Assembly: GCF_014836445.1 (NCBI RefSeq) | Contig: NZ_JACSQV010000004.1 | Location: forward strand, 124,001-188,000 | Length of the DNA: 64,000 nt | Direction of reading: 5' to 3' | DNA from: Cellulomonas avistercoris | GTDB lineage: Bacteria; Actinomycetota; Actinomycetes; Actinomycetales; Cellulomonadaceae | Shown: positions 26,056 to 34,627 of the stretch, in pieces | Position numbering within the stretch: the stretch's first letter is position 1 | Layout: each line of letters opens with the position of its first letter | Translations under genes and position numbers: made by a program | Notes under the pieces: generated by a model | Seen by the model: the letters and a program-made list of their open reading frames with translations, nothing else | What the model was told of the DNA's origin: nothing | Databases searched by the model: none

Positions 26056-27900
26056 ATGTTCACCACCCGCCCGGTGCTGACCGGGACGTTCGGCATGGTC
26101 GCCTCGACGCACTGGCTGGCCAGCGCGGTCGGCATGCGCACGCTCGAGGCCGGCGGCAACGCGTTCGACGCGGCCGCTGCGGCGGGGTTCACGCTGTCGG
26201 TCGTCGAGCCGCACCTCAACGGCCCGGGCGGTGACGCACCGCTGCTGGGGCACCGCGCCGCGGACGGGCACACGTTCGTCGTGTGCGGGCAGGGCGTGGT
26301 GCCCGCGCTGGCGACGACCGACGCGTACCGCGCGCTGGGCGTCGAGGAGGTGCCGGGGACCGGGCACCTGGCGGCCGTCGTGCCCGGGGCGTTCGGTGCG
26401 TGGCTCGACCTGCTGGCGCGCTACGGCACGCTGCCGCTGGCCGACGTGCTCGGCCCCGCGATCGGCTACGCGCGCGACGGGTACCCGCTGGTCGCGGCCG
26501 GCGCCCGCACGGTCGCGACCGTCGCGGACATGTTCCGTGCGCACTGGCCGACGAGCGCGCAGGTGTACCTGCCCGGCGGCGTGGCCCCCACGGCCGGCGG
26601 CCGGTTCCGCAACCCGGACCTCGCGCGCACGTTCGAGCGGCTGCTGGCGGAGGCGGCCGCGGCGGGGCCGGGCCGCGAGGCGCAGATCGAGGGCGCGCGC
26701 CGGGCCTTCTACGAGGGCTTCGTCGCCGAGGCGGTCGACGCGTTCGTCGCGGGCACGCCCGTGCTCGACGCGACGGGCCGCGCGCACACGGGGTTCCTGC
26801 GCGGCGCCGATCTCGCCGCGTGGCACGCGGCCGAGGAGCCGACGGTGGCCGTGCCGTTCGCGGGCATCGAGGTGCACAAGACCGGACCGTGGGGACAGGG
26901 GCCGGTGCTGCTGCAGCAGCTGCGGATGCTCGAGGCGCTCGGCGTCGAGGACCTGGTCCGCGACGTCGTGGCACGTCCGGGACGCGAGGCCGAGGACGAC
27001 GGCCCCCTGGCCGAGCTCGTGCACGTCGTCGTCGAGGTCGCCAAGCTCGCGTTCGCGGACCGTGACGCCTGGTACGGCGACAGCGGGGACGTGCCGCTGG
27101 ACGCGCTGCTGTCGAGCGCCTACGCCGCGCGGCGGGCGCGCCTGGTCGGGGCGGGCGCCGACGACGGCTACCGGCCCGGCGACCCGGACGGGCGCGCGCC
27201 GCGCCTGCCACGCGCGCTCGTGGCGGCGCGCGCCGCGGCCGACGCGGGCGGCCCCGGGCCGCGCGGGCCTGCGCCGGCCGGTCTCGGCGAGCCGACCGTG
27301 TCGCGCACGGGGCTGAGCCCGGGCGACACGTGCCACGTCGACGTGGTCGACCGCTGGGGCAACCAGGTGTCCGCGACGCCGTCGGGCGGGTGGCTGCAGT
27401 CGAGCCCCGTGGTGCCGGGCCTGGGCTTCGCGCTGCCGACGCGCGCGCAGATGTGCTGGGTGGAGGACGGGCTGCCGGCGAGCCTGGTGCCGGGGCGTCG
27501 CCCACGGACGACCCTGAGCCCGGCCATGGTGCTCGGGGCCGGCCACGGGTTCGCGTTCGGCACCCCGGGCGGCGACCAGCAGGACCAGTGGCCGGTGCCC
27601 TTCCTGCTGCGGCACCTGCTCGGCGGCATGGACCTGCAGGCGGCCATCGACGCCCCGACCTGGCACTCGTCGCACGTGCACGGCTCGTTCCAGCCGCGCA
27701 CGCACACGCCGCGCGGGGTGGCCGTCGAGTCGCGGCTCGGGACAGGTGTGCTCGGGGCCCTGGCCGCGCGCGGTCACGCGGTCGAGGACGCGGGACCGTG
27801 GACGCTGGGCCGGCTGAGCGCGGCGGGCGTTGCGCCGGACGGGTGGTTGCGGGCGGCCGCGAACGCCCGCGGGCAGCAGGGGTACGCCGCGGGACGCTGA
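26056..27900 (+). CDS. Gamma-glutamyltransferase family protein
   Basis: A 614-residue Ntn-hydrolase of the gamma-glutamyltranspeptidase family. The N-terminal half has the family pattern ASTHWLASAVGMRTLEAGGNAFDAA and EPHLNGPGGDAPLL. The predicted autoprocessing threonine lies in SPGDTCHVDVVDRWGNQVS, corresponding to the GTTH block of classical enzymes but with TCH rather than TTH. No signal peptide is present, unlike secreted GGTs, which suggests a cytosolic amidohydrolase of the wider family. Substrate is unknown; glutathione-related or amide-nucleophile activities are possible. Confidence 0.85.
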   Translation: MFTTRPVLTGTFGMVASTHWLASAVGMRTLEAGGNAFDAAAAAGFTLSVVEPHLNGPGGDAPLLGHRAADGHTFVVCGQGVVPALATTDAYRALGVEEVPGTGHLAAVVPGAFGAWLDLLARYGTLPLADVLGPAIGYARDGYPLVAAGARTVATVADMFRAHWPTSAQVYLPGGVAPTAGGRFRNPDLARTFERLLAEAAAAGPGREAQIEGARRAFYEGFVAEAVDAFVAGTPVLDATGRAHTGFLRGADLAAWHAAEEPTVAVPFAGIEVHKTGPWGQGPVLLQQLRMLEALGVEDLVRDVVARPGREAEDDGPLAELVHVVVEVAKLAFADRDAWYGDSGDVPLDALLSSAYAARRARLVGAGADDGYRPGDPDGRAPRLPRALVAARAAADAGGPGPRGPAPAGLGEPTVSRTGLSPGDTCHVDVVDRWGNQVSATPSGGWLQSSPVVPGLGFALPTRAQMCWVEDGLPASLVPGRRPRTTLSPAMVLGAGHGFAFGTPGGDQQDQWPVPFLLRHLLGGMDLQAAIDAPTWHSSHVHGSFQPRTHTPRGVAVESRLGTGVLGALAARGHAVEDAGPWTLGRLSAAGVAPDGWLRAAANARGQQGYAAGR

Positions 27901-27935
27901 CGCGCGACGGCGGCCGATCCGGCCGTGACCTGCTC

Positions 27936-28050
27936 GTGACCTGCGAGGTCACAGGCGGGCCGCCGCGGCGATGACTTTCATGTGAACGCTCAACATCCGG
28001 ACGAAACAGACATCCGATGTCTCGGCCTGTCACAGCCCTCATCATGAGGG
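27936..28050. promoter_or_regulatory. Cluster of palindromes upstream of the lactonase/GntR genes
   Basis: Three palindromes lie close together: GTGACCTGCGAGGTCAC (27936-27952), AGACATCCGATGTCT (28008-28022) and CCCTCATCATGAGGG (28036-28050). A partial copy of the second, CAGACATCGGAG, recurs at 28081. They precede the amidohydrolase-GntR gene pair, so at least one may be the operator of that GntR regulator. Confidence 0.55.
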
Positions 28051-28110
28051 TTCTATGAGGAATTGACCGCCAGGACGATTCAGACATCGGAGCACAGCTA
28101 CCTTCGGAAC

Positions 28111-28989
28111 ATGCCCTACGACGTCGTGGATGCGCATCTGCAGGTCTGGGACCCCGAGTCGGTCCACTACCCGTGGATGGCGCAGGACCCCAACCTCCTG
28201 CACCGCACCTACCGAGTCCGCGACCTCGACGGAGCACTGGACGAGCACCACGTGGACGGCGTGGTGCTCGTCCAGTCCGCCGACAACCGCGCGGACAGCG
28301 AGCACCTGCTCTTCCAGGCGCTGTGCTCGCCCCACGTGCTCGGCGTCGTCGCGTGGGTGCCGCTGGACGCCCCCGACGAGGCGGCCGCACAGCTCGACCA
28401 GTGGCGCGTCGAGCCCATCGTCGGCATCAGCCACCACGTCGACCGCGAGGACGACACGCGCTGGCTCCTGGGCGACCGCGTCGACGAGGGCCTCACGCTG
28501 CTGACCGAGCGCCGGCTCGTCCTCGACCTGCCGGCCACGACGCCCGAGCTGCTGAGGCACGTCGCGACCGTCGCGGACCGGCACCCCAAGCTCACGGTGG
28601 TCGTCGACCACCTGGGGTCGCCGCCGCTCGCCGCGCTGCGGGCCGGCGACACCGCGACGTGGCAGCGCTGGACGGCCGCGCTGGAGATCGCCGCCGAGGC
28701 GCCCAACGTCGTCGCCAAGCTCGCCGGGCTCGGTCGCGCCGCCGGCCCCGGCTGGACGGTCGACGACGTGCGCCCGGCCGTCGACCACGCCCTGGCCACG
28801 TTCGGGCCCGAGCGCCTCATGGCCGGCAGCGACTGGCCCACCGCGCTCGACGCGCACGGCTCCTGGGACGAGGTGTGGGGCGGTCTGCGCGCGACGCTGA
28901 CCGGCCTCGACGAGGCCGCCGTCGCCCGCGTCATGGGCCGCACCGCGGTCGAGACCTACGGCATCCCCCCGCTCGTCCCCGAGCGCTGA
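28111..28989 (+). CDS. Amidohydrolase family protein, sugar-lactonase-like (COG3618)
   Basis: A 292-residue TIM-barrel amidohydrolase. The C-terminal ERLMAGSDWPTAL with its catalytic aspartate, and VVVDHLGSPP, are typical of the COG3618 group that includes L-fucono-, L-rhamnono- and galactarolactonases. The first metal motif, usually DxHxH, is DAHLQVW here, so the second histidine is glutamine. No sugar dehydrogenase is adjacent. A GntR regulator follows after about 50 bases and is probably in the same transcript. Lactone hydrolysis is a family-level inference. Confidence 0.8.
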   Translation: MPYDVVDAHLQVWDPESVHYPWMAQDPNLLHRTYRVRDLDGALDEHHVDGVVLVQSADNRADSEHLLFQALCSPHVLGVVAWVPLDAPDEAAAQLDQWRVEPIVGISHHVDREDDTRWLLGDRVDEGLTLLTERRLVLDLPATTPELLRHVATVADRHPKLTVVVDHLGSPPLAALRAGDTATWQRWTAALEIAAEAPNVVAKLAGLGRAAGPGWTVDDVRPAVDHALATFGPERLMAGSDWPTALDAHGSWDEVWGGLRATLTGLDEAAVARVMGRTAVETYGIPPLVPER

Positions 28990-29039
28990 CACCCCGCACC
29001 ACCCCGACCGCCGCGGCGGACGACGACGGAGACGAGCTC

Positions 29040-29771
29040 GTGTCACGCACCCAGGACGTCGTCGAGGACGTCCAGCGCCTCATCCTCGACGGCGGTCTGC
29101 GCCCGGGAGACCGGCTGCCCGCCGAGAAGGAGCTCGCGTCCGAGCTGGGCGTCTCCCGCGGGTCGCTGCGCGAGGGGGTGCGCGCGCTCGTCGTCCTCGG
29201 GATCCTCGAGGCGCGGCACGGCGACGGCACCTACGTCACCGCGCTCGACCCCGCGACGCTGCTCGCGCCCGTCGGCTTCCTCGCGGACCTGCCGGGCGAC
29301 CACGCGCCCCTGCACGCCGTGCGCGCGATGCTCGAGACCGAGGCCGCGGGCCTCGCCGCCCTGCACGTGACGGCCGCGCACGTCGCCCGGGCCCGCGCCG
29401 CGCTCGACGACATGGCCCGCGCCCTGGTCGAACCGCGCCCCGAGCCCGCGCGGCTCGCCGCCGCCGACCTCGCGTTCCACCGCACCGTCGCGGAGGCGTC
29501 CGGCAACCCGGTGCTCGCGGCCCTGCTCGACGCGCTCGCCGGCGAGGGCCCGCGGCGGCAGGTCTGGGACGAGATGCACGAGCTCGCCGGCGACCGGACC
29601 CTGGAGGAGCACGACGCGATCCTCGCCGCCGTCACGGCACGCGACCCGGACCGCGCGCGGCTGCGCATGGCCATGCACATGGTCGCCGTCGAGGACCTGC
29701 TGGCGACCACGAGCACCGACGGTCCCGCACCGCGCCGCCGCAACCTCGCCGAGGCGGCACCCGCGCGCTGA
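29040..29771 (+). CDS. GntR/FadR family transcriptional regulator
   Basis: A 243-residue regulator with an N-terminal winged helix (LRPGDRLPAEKELASELGVSRGSLREGVRALVVLG) and a C-terminal all-helical FCD ligand domain containing the FHRTVAEASGNPVL and HDAILAAVTARDPDRAR histidine motifs that bind a metal. FCD-type regulators sense small carboxylates. It follows the lactonase-like gene, so it likely responds to a sugar acid and acts on the palindromes near 28.0 kb. GTG 29040 was chosen after a GGAGAC ribosome site. Confidence 0.92.
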   Translation: MSRTQDVVEDVQRLILDGGLRPGDRLPAEKELASELGVSRGSLREGVRALVVLGILEARHGDGTYVTALDPATLLAPVGFLADLPGDHAPLHAVRAMLETEAAGLAALHVTAAHVARARAALDDMARALVEPRPEPARLAAADLAFHRTVAEASGNPVLAALLDALAGEGPRRQVWDEMHELAGDRTLEEHDAILAAVTARDPDRARLRMAMHMVAVEDLLATTSTDGPAPRRRNLAEAAPAR

Positions 29772-29784
29772 GCCGCGCCGCCGG

Positions 29785-30744
29785 TCAGCCCGTGCGCGCG
29801 TCGGTCGCCAGGCCGCAGGCGGTGCGCACGTAGTCGTACAGCGCACCGCGCAGCGCGTCCGACGCCGCGACGTAGAACAGGGGCTGCTCGACGTCGTCGA
29901 CGACCGTCCGCACGCCGAGCACGGTGCCCCGCTTGTCCTCGGCGATCGCGTGCAGGTCGCAGCGGGCCGGCACGGTGGAGAGCACCAGCCGTCCGTCGAC
30001 CGGCGGTGCCGCCGAGTCGACGTCCACCACCCACTGCCCCGTCGAGCCCAGCGGCCGCAGCAGCGTCGTGGACTGCACCGACACGATCCGCACGCGGGGA
30101 CCGCCCGGCACGGGCTCGACGAGCAGCGTCACGTCCGCCACCGGGGCGCCGTCGACGTCCCGCACGGCGAGCCCGTCCGCGACCGTCACACGTAGACCGG
30201 CCGCGGCGGCCACGGCCGCGCAGTCCTCGCCGTGGATGCGCCGCAGGTCGTCGGTCTCGTCCGTGGGGGTCACGGTGACGGTGCCGGTGCGACCGTCGGC
30301 GGTCGTCACGTCGAGCTCGACGCGCGCCTCCGGGTCGTCACCGGCCGCGGGACCGCACGCGGTCGCACCGAGCGGCACCCGCACGCGCCGCATGCTGCCC
30401 GCGTCGACGTCGCGGCCGGCCGCGGTCTCCCCCGACACGAACGCGCTGGTCAGGCGAGCGCGCGTGATGCTGACGTCGACGGGACCCGTGTTGCGGACCT
30501 GCAGCTCCACGAGCCGTGCCACGCGGTCGCTCCGGGCCTGCGCGACCTCGACGTCGAACGTGACGGACGCCGGCAGCGGACCGCGCGAGGGCGCCGACGG
30601 GTTCTCGACGCCCGACTCGGCTGTCGGCCCGACGGTCGCCGGCGAGGCGTCCCCGACGCCGCACGCCGCGAGCGCCAGCACCCCGACGACGACCAGCCCG
30701 ACCACGGGGCCGCCGACCCCGGACGCGCGCCTGTCACCGGCCAT
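29785..30744 (-). CDS. Secreted lipoprotein of unknown function
   Basis: A protein of about 319 residues with a lipoprotein signal: arginines, a hydrophobic core (GPVVGLVVVGVLALAACG) and lipobox ALAAC. The mature part is beta-rich and reads like an Ig-like or DUF-type cell-surface domain (SVTFDVEVAQARSDRVARLVELQ...). No catalytic motif is seen. ATG 30744 was taken; a GTG five codons earlier is possible. It is convergent with the GntR gene and divergent from the esterase across two GAGAGAGC repeats. Confidence 0.75.
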   Translation of the reverse strand: MAGDRRASGVGGPVVGLVVVGVLALAACGVGDASPATVGPTAESGVENPSAPSRGPLPASVTFDVEVAQARSDRVARLVELQVRNTGPVDVSITRARLTSAFVSGETAAGRDVDAGSMRRVRVPLGATACGPAAGDDPEARVELDVTTADGRTGTVTVTPTDETDDLRRIHGEDCAAVAAAAGLRVTVADGLAVRDVDGAPVADVTLLVEPVPGGPRVRIVSVQSTTLLRPLGSTGQWVVDVDSAAPPVDGRLVLSTVPARCDLHAIAEDKRGTVLGVRTVVDDVEQPLFYVAASDALRGALYDYVRTACGLATDARTG

Positions 30745-30787
30745 GCCCGAGCGTCGCACGTCAGGCGTGCCTGCGGGACCCCCCTGC

Positions 30788-30840
30788 GCGAGAGAGCAGT
30801 CCCGTCACCCGTGGGCGCGCGAGAGAGCAGTCCCGTCACC
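30788..30840 (+). repeat. Two direct copies of the GAGAGAGC repeat
   Basis: GCGAGAGAGCAGTCCCGTCACC occurs at 30788-30809 and again at 30819-30840 (22 bases each, identical, 31-base period). They lie in the gap between divergent genes. The same core occurs in inverted orientation at 31888-31909 and in the hairpin at 3036-3102. Confidence 0.85.
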
Positions 30841-30958
30841 GCACCCCGACGGATCCGGTCAGCTCGCCGCGCGCGCGGCCGACCCCGTCACCCGGACGGG
30901 TGCGCGCGGGCACGTCGCCCCACGGGCTCCGGGCCCGGATGTGCGAGCATCGGCGACC

Positions 30959-31870
30959 ATGTCGATCCACCCGCTGCTCGCCGACCTGCTGCGCACCGTG
31001 ACGGACTGGGACTCCTGGGCCGCAGGCACCGCGACGCTGTCCGCCGGGTACGAGCTGCCCGACGTCCACGTCGAGGACCTCGCGGTCGACGGGCCGCACG
31101 GGCCCGTCGCGGTGCGGCTGTACCGGCCGGCCGCCCGCCCGGCGTCGGGGGCCGGGCTGGTGTGGGCGCACGGCGGCGGCTTCGCGTACGGCGACCTGGA
31201 CATGTGCGAGGCGCACGTGGTGTCCGCGGAGCTCGCGGCACGGCACGGCATCGTCGTCGCGTCGGTCGGCTACCGGCTCGCGACGCCCGGCGCGGGCTAC
31301 CCGATCCCGCTCGACGACGTCCACGCGGCGTGGACCTGGTTCGTCCGCGAGGCGCCGGCGCTCGGCGTGACGCGGCTGGGGCTCGGCGGTGCGTCGGCGG
31401 GCGCGGCCCTCACCGGAGGCGTCGCCGTGCGCGTGCGCGACCGCGGCACGCGCGCACCGGACGCGCTGCTCCTGGCCTACCCCGGCATGCACTTCCCGTC
31501 CCCCGCGCTGCCCGACGAGCAGGTCGACGACCTGCGCCGGCTGCCGCGCGGCATCCGGTTCCTGCCCTCGCCGATGCTCGACATGACGCGCACGTACCTG
31601 GGCCGCCTGTCCGGGTTCCCGGCGGAGGCGATGGCGGGCAACGGGGACGTCGCAGGACTGCCGCCGACGTCGGTGGTGGTGAGCGAGGTCGACGACCTGC
31701 GGCCGTCGGGCGAGATGTTCCTGCTCCAGCTGCAGGATGCGGGCGTCCCCACGCGCGCGATGGTCGCCGCGGGCATGCTGCACGGGCACCTCGACATCCC
31801 GCCCGTGCCGGACCTGCCGGCGATCGGCGAGTCGATCGACTTCCTCGCCCACGCCCTCGTCACGGACTGA
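30959..31870 (+). CDS. Alpha/beta hydrolase, hormone-sensitive lipase type
   Basis: A 303-residue cytosolic esterase. The oxyanion motif HGGGFAYGD and nucleophile elbow LGGASAGAAL are those of the HSL/acetyl-esterase family; the acid is in VSEVDDLRPSGE and the histidine in GMLHGHLD. Such enzymes cleave short acyl esters, possibly acetyl groups on xylo-oligosaccharides given the neighbours, although that is inference. ATG 30959 has a plausible upstream context. It is convergent with uxaC, with a GAGAGAGC repeat between their ends. Confidence 0.88.
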   Translation: MSIHPLLADLLRTVTDWDSWAAGTATLSAGYELPDVHVEDLAVDGPHGPVAVRLYRPAARPASGAGLVWAHGGGFAYGDLDMCEAHVVSAELAARHGIVVASVGYRLATPGAGYPIPLDDVHAAWTWFVREAPALGVTRLGLGGASAGAALTGGVAVRVRDRGTRAPDALLLAYPGMHFPSPALPDEQVDDLRRLPRGIRFLPSPMLDMTRTYLGRLSGFPAEAMAGNGDVAGLPPTSVVVSEVDDLRPSGEMFLLQLQDAGVPTRAMVAAGMLHGHLDIPPVPDLPAIGESIDFLAHALVTD

Positions 31871-31887
31871 CCGCCCGCGCCCACAGG

Positions 31888-31909
31888 GGTGACGGGATTG
31901 CTCTCTCGC
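31888..31909 (-). repeat. Inverted copy of the GAGAGAGC repeat
   Basis: On the minus strand this reads GCGAGAGAGCAATCCCGTCACC less its ends, differing from the 30.8-kb copies at one base. It lies between the convergent esterase and uxaC genes, so pairing with the copies upstream of the esterase would bracket that gene. Confidence 0.8.
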
Positions 31910-31923
31910 GGGGAGGGGGGCGG

Positions 31924-33408
31924 TCAGGCCCGGGGGGCGGCGACGGGCTGGGGGGCGGGGGCGGGGGCCGCCTCGCGGCGGGCGTACGCGCTGCGCGGCA
32001 GGCCGTAGGCGAGGTCGACGGCGGTCTCGAGCGCCTCGTCGAGGTCGAGGCGGTGCTCGACGACGAGCCGTGCGAGGAAGCCCGCGTCGATGCGACGCGA
32101 CAGGTCGTGCCGGGCGGGGATGGACAGGAACGCCCGGGTGTCGTCGACGAAGCCGGTGGTGTTGGCGAACCCGGCCGTGTCGGTGACCGCCTCCCGGAAC
32201 CGGCGCATGCCGTCGGGCGTGTCGAGGAACCACCAGGGCGCCCCCAGGCGCAGCGCCGGGTACACGCCCGCCAGCGGCGCGAGCTCGCGGCTGAACGTGT
32301 CCTCGTCGAGGGTGAACACCACGAGGCGCAGGCCCGGGTGGTGCCCGAAGGCCGTCAGGAGCGGGCGCAGCGCGTGGACGTACTCGGTCGCGACGGGGAT
32401 GTCGTAGCCGACGTCGTGCCCGCGGGACGCCATGACGTGCGGGTCGTGGTCGCGCAGCGCACCGGGGTGCAGCTGCATGACCAGACCGTCCTGGGTCGAC
32501 ATGCGCGCCATCTCGAACAGCATGTGGGCGGAGAAGGCCCGCGCCGCCGCCGGGTCCACGTCGCCGCGCAGCGCCGAGGCGAAGACGGCCGACGCGTCGG
32601 TCTCGGACATCGGCGTGGTGTCGGCCAGGACGTGGCCGTGGTCGGTCGCGCGCGCGCCCGCCTCGACGAACGCCCAGCGGCGCGCCTCGAGGGCCCGCAG
32701 GAAGTCCCGGTACGACCCGACGGGGATCCCGGCCCGCTCCCCCAGCAGCGCCACGTCGTCGGCCCAGCCCGCGCGGTCGACGTGCAGCACCGCGTCGGGC
32801 CGGAAGGTCGGCACGATGCGCTCGCCCCAGCCGCGGGCGGCGAGGTCGGCGTGGTCGGCCAGGTCCGCCGACGCCGGGTCGGTGGTCGCGATGATCTCGA
32901 TGCCGAACCGGTCGAGCAGGGCCAGCGGGCGGAACCCCGGCTCGCGCAGGCGCTCGGCGATCGTGTCGTAGGCGGCGTCCGCGGTGGCCGCCGAGAGCCG
33001 CTCGGTCACGCCGAGCACGTCGACCAGCACGTGCTCCATCCAGAAGCGCGTCGGCGTCCCGCGGAAGAGGTGCCAGTGGGCGGCGAACGTCCGCCAGATC
33101 TCGCGCGGGTCGGTCTCGACCGGCCCGCCGTCGCGTCGCGGCAGGCCCAGCGCGTCGTGCGGGACGCCCTGCGAGACGAGCATGCGCACGAGGTAGTGGT
33201 CGGGCACGACGAGCAGCGAGGCGGGGTCGCCGAAGGCCTCGTCGCGCGCCAGGACGCCCGCGTCGACGTGGCCGTGCATCGAGACGATCGGCAGGTGCGC
33301 CGTCGCCTCGAGGATCTGCCGGGCGACCGGTCGGGTCACGGGATCGGCCGGCAGGGCGCGGTCGGGGTGCAGCGCCCAGCCGGGAGCAGCGGCTGCGGGG
33401 TCGGGCAT
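31924..33408 (-). CDS. uxaC: Glucuronate (uronate) isomerase UxaC
   Basis: A 494-residue member of the amidohydrolase-like uronate isomerase family that converts D-glucuronate to D-fructuronate and D-galacturonate to D-tagaturonate. Hallmarks are LPIVSMHGHVD near the start, the region FRGTPTRFWMEHVL, and LGAPWWFLDTPDGMRRFRE toward the end. The GGAGG ribosome site supports ATG 33408. It is divergent from a LacI-uxuB pair with operator-like palindromes between, so it acts in hexuronate catabolism together with UxuB, fitting degradation of glucuronoxylan or pectin side groups. Confidence 0.95.
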   Translation of the reverse strand: MPDPAAAAPGWALHPDRALPADPVTRPVARQILEATAHLPIVSMHGHVDAGVLARDEAFGDPASLLVVPDHYLVRMLVSQGVPHDALGLPRRDGGPVETDPREIWRTFAAHWHLFRGTPTRFWMEHVLVDVLGVTERLSAATADAAYDTIAERLREPGFRPLALLDRFGIEIIATTDPASADLADHADLAARGWGERIVPTFRPDAVLHVDRAGWADDVALLGERAGIPVGSYRDFLRALEARRWAFVEAGARATDHGHVLADTTPMSETDASAVFASALRGDVDPAAARAFSAHMLFEMARMSTQDGLVMQLHPGALRDHDPHVMASRGHDVGYDIPVATEYVHALRPLLTAFGHHPGLRLVVFTLDEDTFSRELAPLAGVYPALRLGAPWWFLDTPDGMRRFREAVTDTAGFANTTGFVDDTRAFLSIPARHDLSRRIDAGFLARLVVEHRLDLDEALETAVDLAYGLPRSAYARREAAPAPAPQPVAAPRA

Positions 33409-33486
33409 GGGGATCCTCCAGCGCCGGGCCGCGGCAGCGCGGCGGGGCGCTGCGGCGGTGCGGACGACGGGGGTCGCCCACCTCGG

Positions 33487-33500
33487 TGAATACGTTTGCA
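33487..33500. promoter_or_regulatory. LacI-type operator upstream of uxaC
   Basis: TGAATACGTTTGCA matches the LacI pattern TGnAAnCGnTTnCA at all but one defined position. It lies about 80 bases upstream of uxaC on the divergent side and likely binds the LacI regulator encoded at 33644. Confidence 0.65.
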
Positions 33501-33576
33501 GGGCGACCCTGCCACCCGTCCGGCACAGACGCAAGGACGATCAGTCCCTGTTGCCCGCGCCCCGCCAAGCGTGATG

Positions 33577-33590
33577 AAATCGCTTTCATC
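33577..33590. promoter_or_regulatory. LacI-type operator upstream of the lacI-uxuB pair
   Basis: TGAAATCGCTTTCA, extended by A and T to 33576-33591, is a near-perfect palindrome centred on CG of the LacI/cre type. It lies 54 bases before the regulator start, so autoregulation and coupled control of uxaC and uxuB are likely. Confidence 0.75.
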
Positions 33591-33643
33591 TCATGTCCGC
33601 CCGCGCCCTCCGGCGTGCGGCACCCGACGCGACAGGAGCACCC

Positions 33644-34627
33644 ATGGCCGTCACGCTGCGCGACGTCGCACGTGCCGCCGGCGTCTCCGCCGCGACCGCC
33701 TCGCGCGCGCTGTCCGCGCCCGACCTCGTCGCCCCCGAGCGCCGTGAGCTCGTGCGCCGCGTGGCCCGCGAGCTCGGCTACCGGCCCAACCGCGCGGCAC
33801 GCGAGCTCATCACCGGCCGCAGCGGCTACCTCTGCCTGCTCGTCCCGGACCTGGAGAACCCTTTCTTCGCGGCCGTGGCCAAGGCCGTGCAGTCGCGCGC
33901 CCGCGCGTCCGGCCACGCGGTCGTCATCGCGGACGCGGAGGAGGACCCGCGGCTCGAGGCCGAGCTCGTCGCGCAGCTCGGCGCGCAGGCCGACGGCGTC
34001 CTGCTGTGCTCACCCCGCATGTCGGACGACGACCTCATGACGGTGGCCGCCGGCGCCCGGCCCGTGCTGCTGGTCAACCGCGAGGGCGCCGGGCTGCCCT
34101 CGGTCGTCGTCGACAACCGCGACGGCGTGCGGCAGGCCGTGCGGCACCTGCACGCGCTCGGCCACCGCCGGGTCGCGTACGCCGGCGGTCCCGCCGGGTC
34201 GTGGTCCGACGCCCGCCGTCGCGACGGGCTCCAGGCGCTCGGGCCCGACGTCGAGGTGGTCGACCTCGGGGCGCACCCGCCGGCGTTCGCGGGCGGAGTC
34301 GCCGCCGCCGACCTCGTGCTCGCGAGCGGTGCCACGGCCGTGCTGGCGCACAACGACCTCATGGCGCTCGGCCTCGTCGACCGGCTGCGCGCCCGGGGTG
34401 TGCGGGTCCCCGACGACGTGTCGGTGGTCGGGTTCGACGACGTCCCCGTCGCGACCCTCGTCACCCCCGCGCTCACGACGGTCGCGATGCCCCTGGCACG
34501 CCTGGGCCGCACCGCCGTCGACCTGCTCCTCGGCCCGCGCGAGCCCGCGGCCCCGACCACCGTCCTGCCCGTCGAGCTCGTGGTGCGCGGCACCACCGCA
34601 CCACCCCCCGACACCTCGGAGCCCTGA
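33644..34627 (+). CDS. LacI family regulator of hexuronate genes
   Basis: A 327-residue repressor with helix-turn-helix VTLRDVARAAGVSAATASRALS and a sugar-binding domain ending VSVVGFDDVPVATLVTPALTTV. ATG 33644 follows an ACAGGAGCACC ribosome site. Its stop overlaps the uxuB ATG (TGATG), which implies translational coupling. Flanking palindromes on both sides of the divergent promoter suggest it represses both uxaC and uxuB, presumably relieved by a hexuronate or its catabolic product. Confidence 0.92.
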   Translation: MAVTLRDVARAAGVSAATASRALSAPDLVAPERRELVRRVARELGYRPNRAARELITGRSGYLCLLVPDLENPFFAAVAKAVQSRARASGHAVVIADAEEDPRLEAELVAQLGAQADGVLLCSPRMSDDDLMTVAAGARPVLLVNREGAGLPSVVVDNRDGVRQAVRHLHALGHRRVAYAGGPAGSWSDARRRDGLQALGPDVEVVDLGAHPPAFAGGVAAADLVLASGATAVLAHNDLMALGLVDRLRARGVRVPDDVSVVGFDDVPVATLVTPALTTVAMPLARLGRTAVDLLLGPREPAAPTTVLPVELVVRGTTAPPPDTSEP

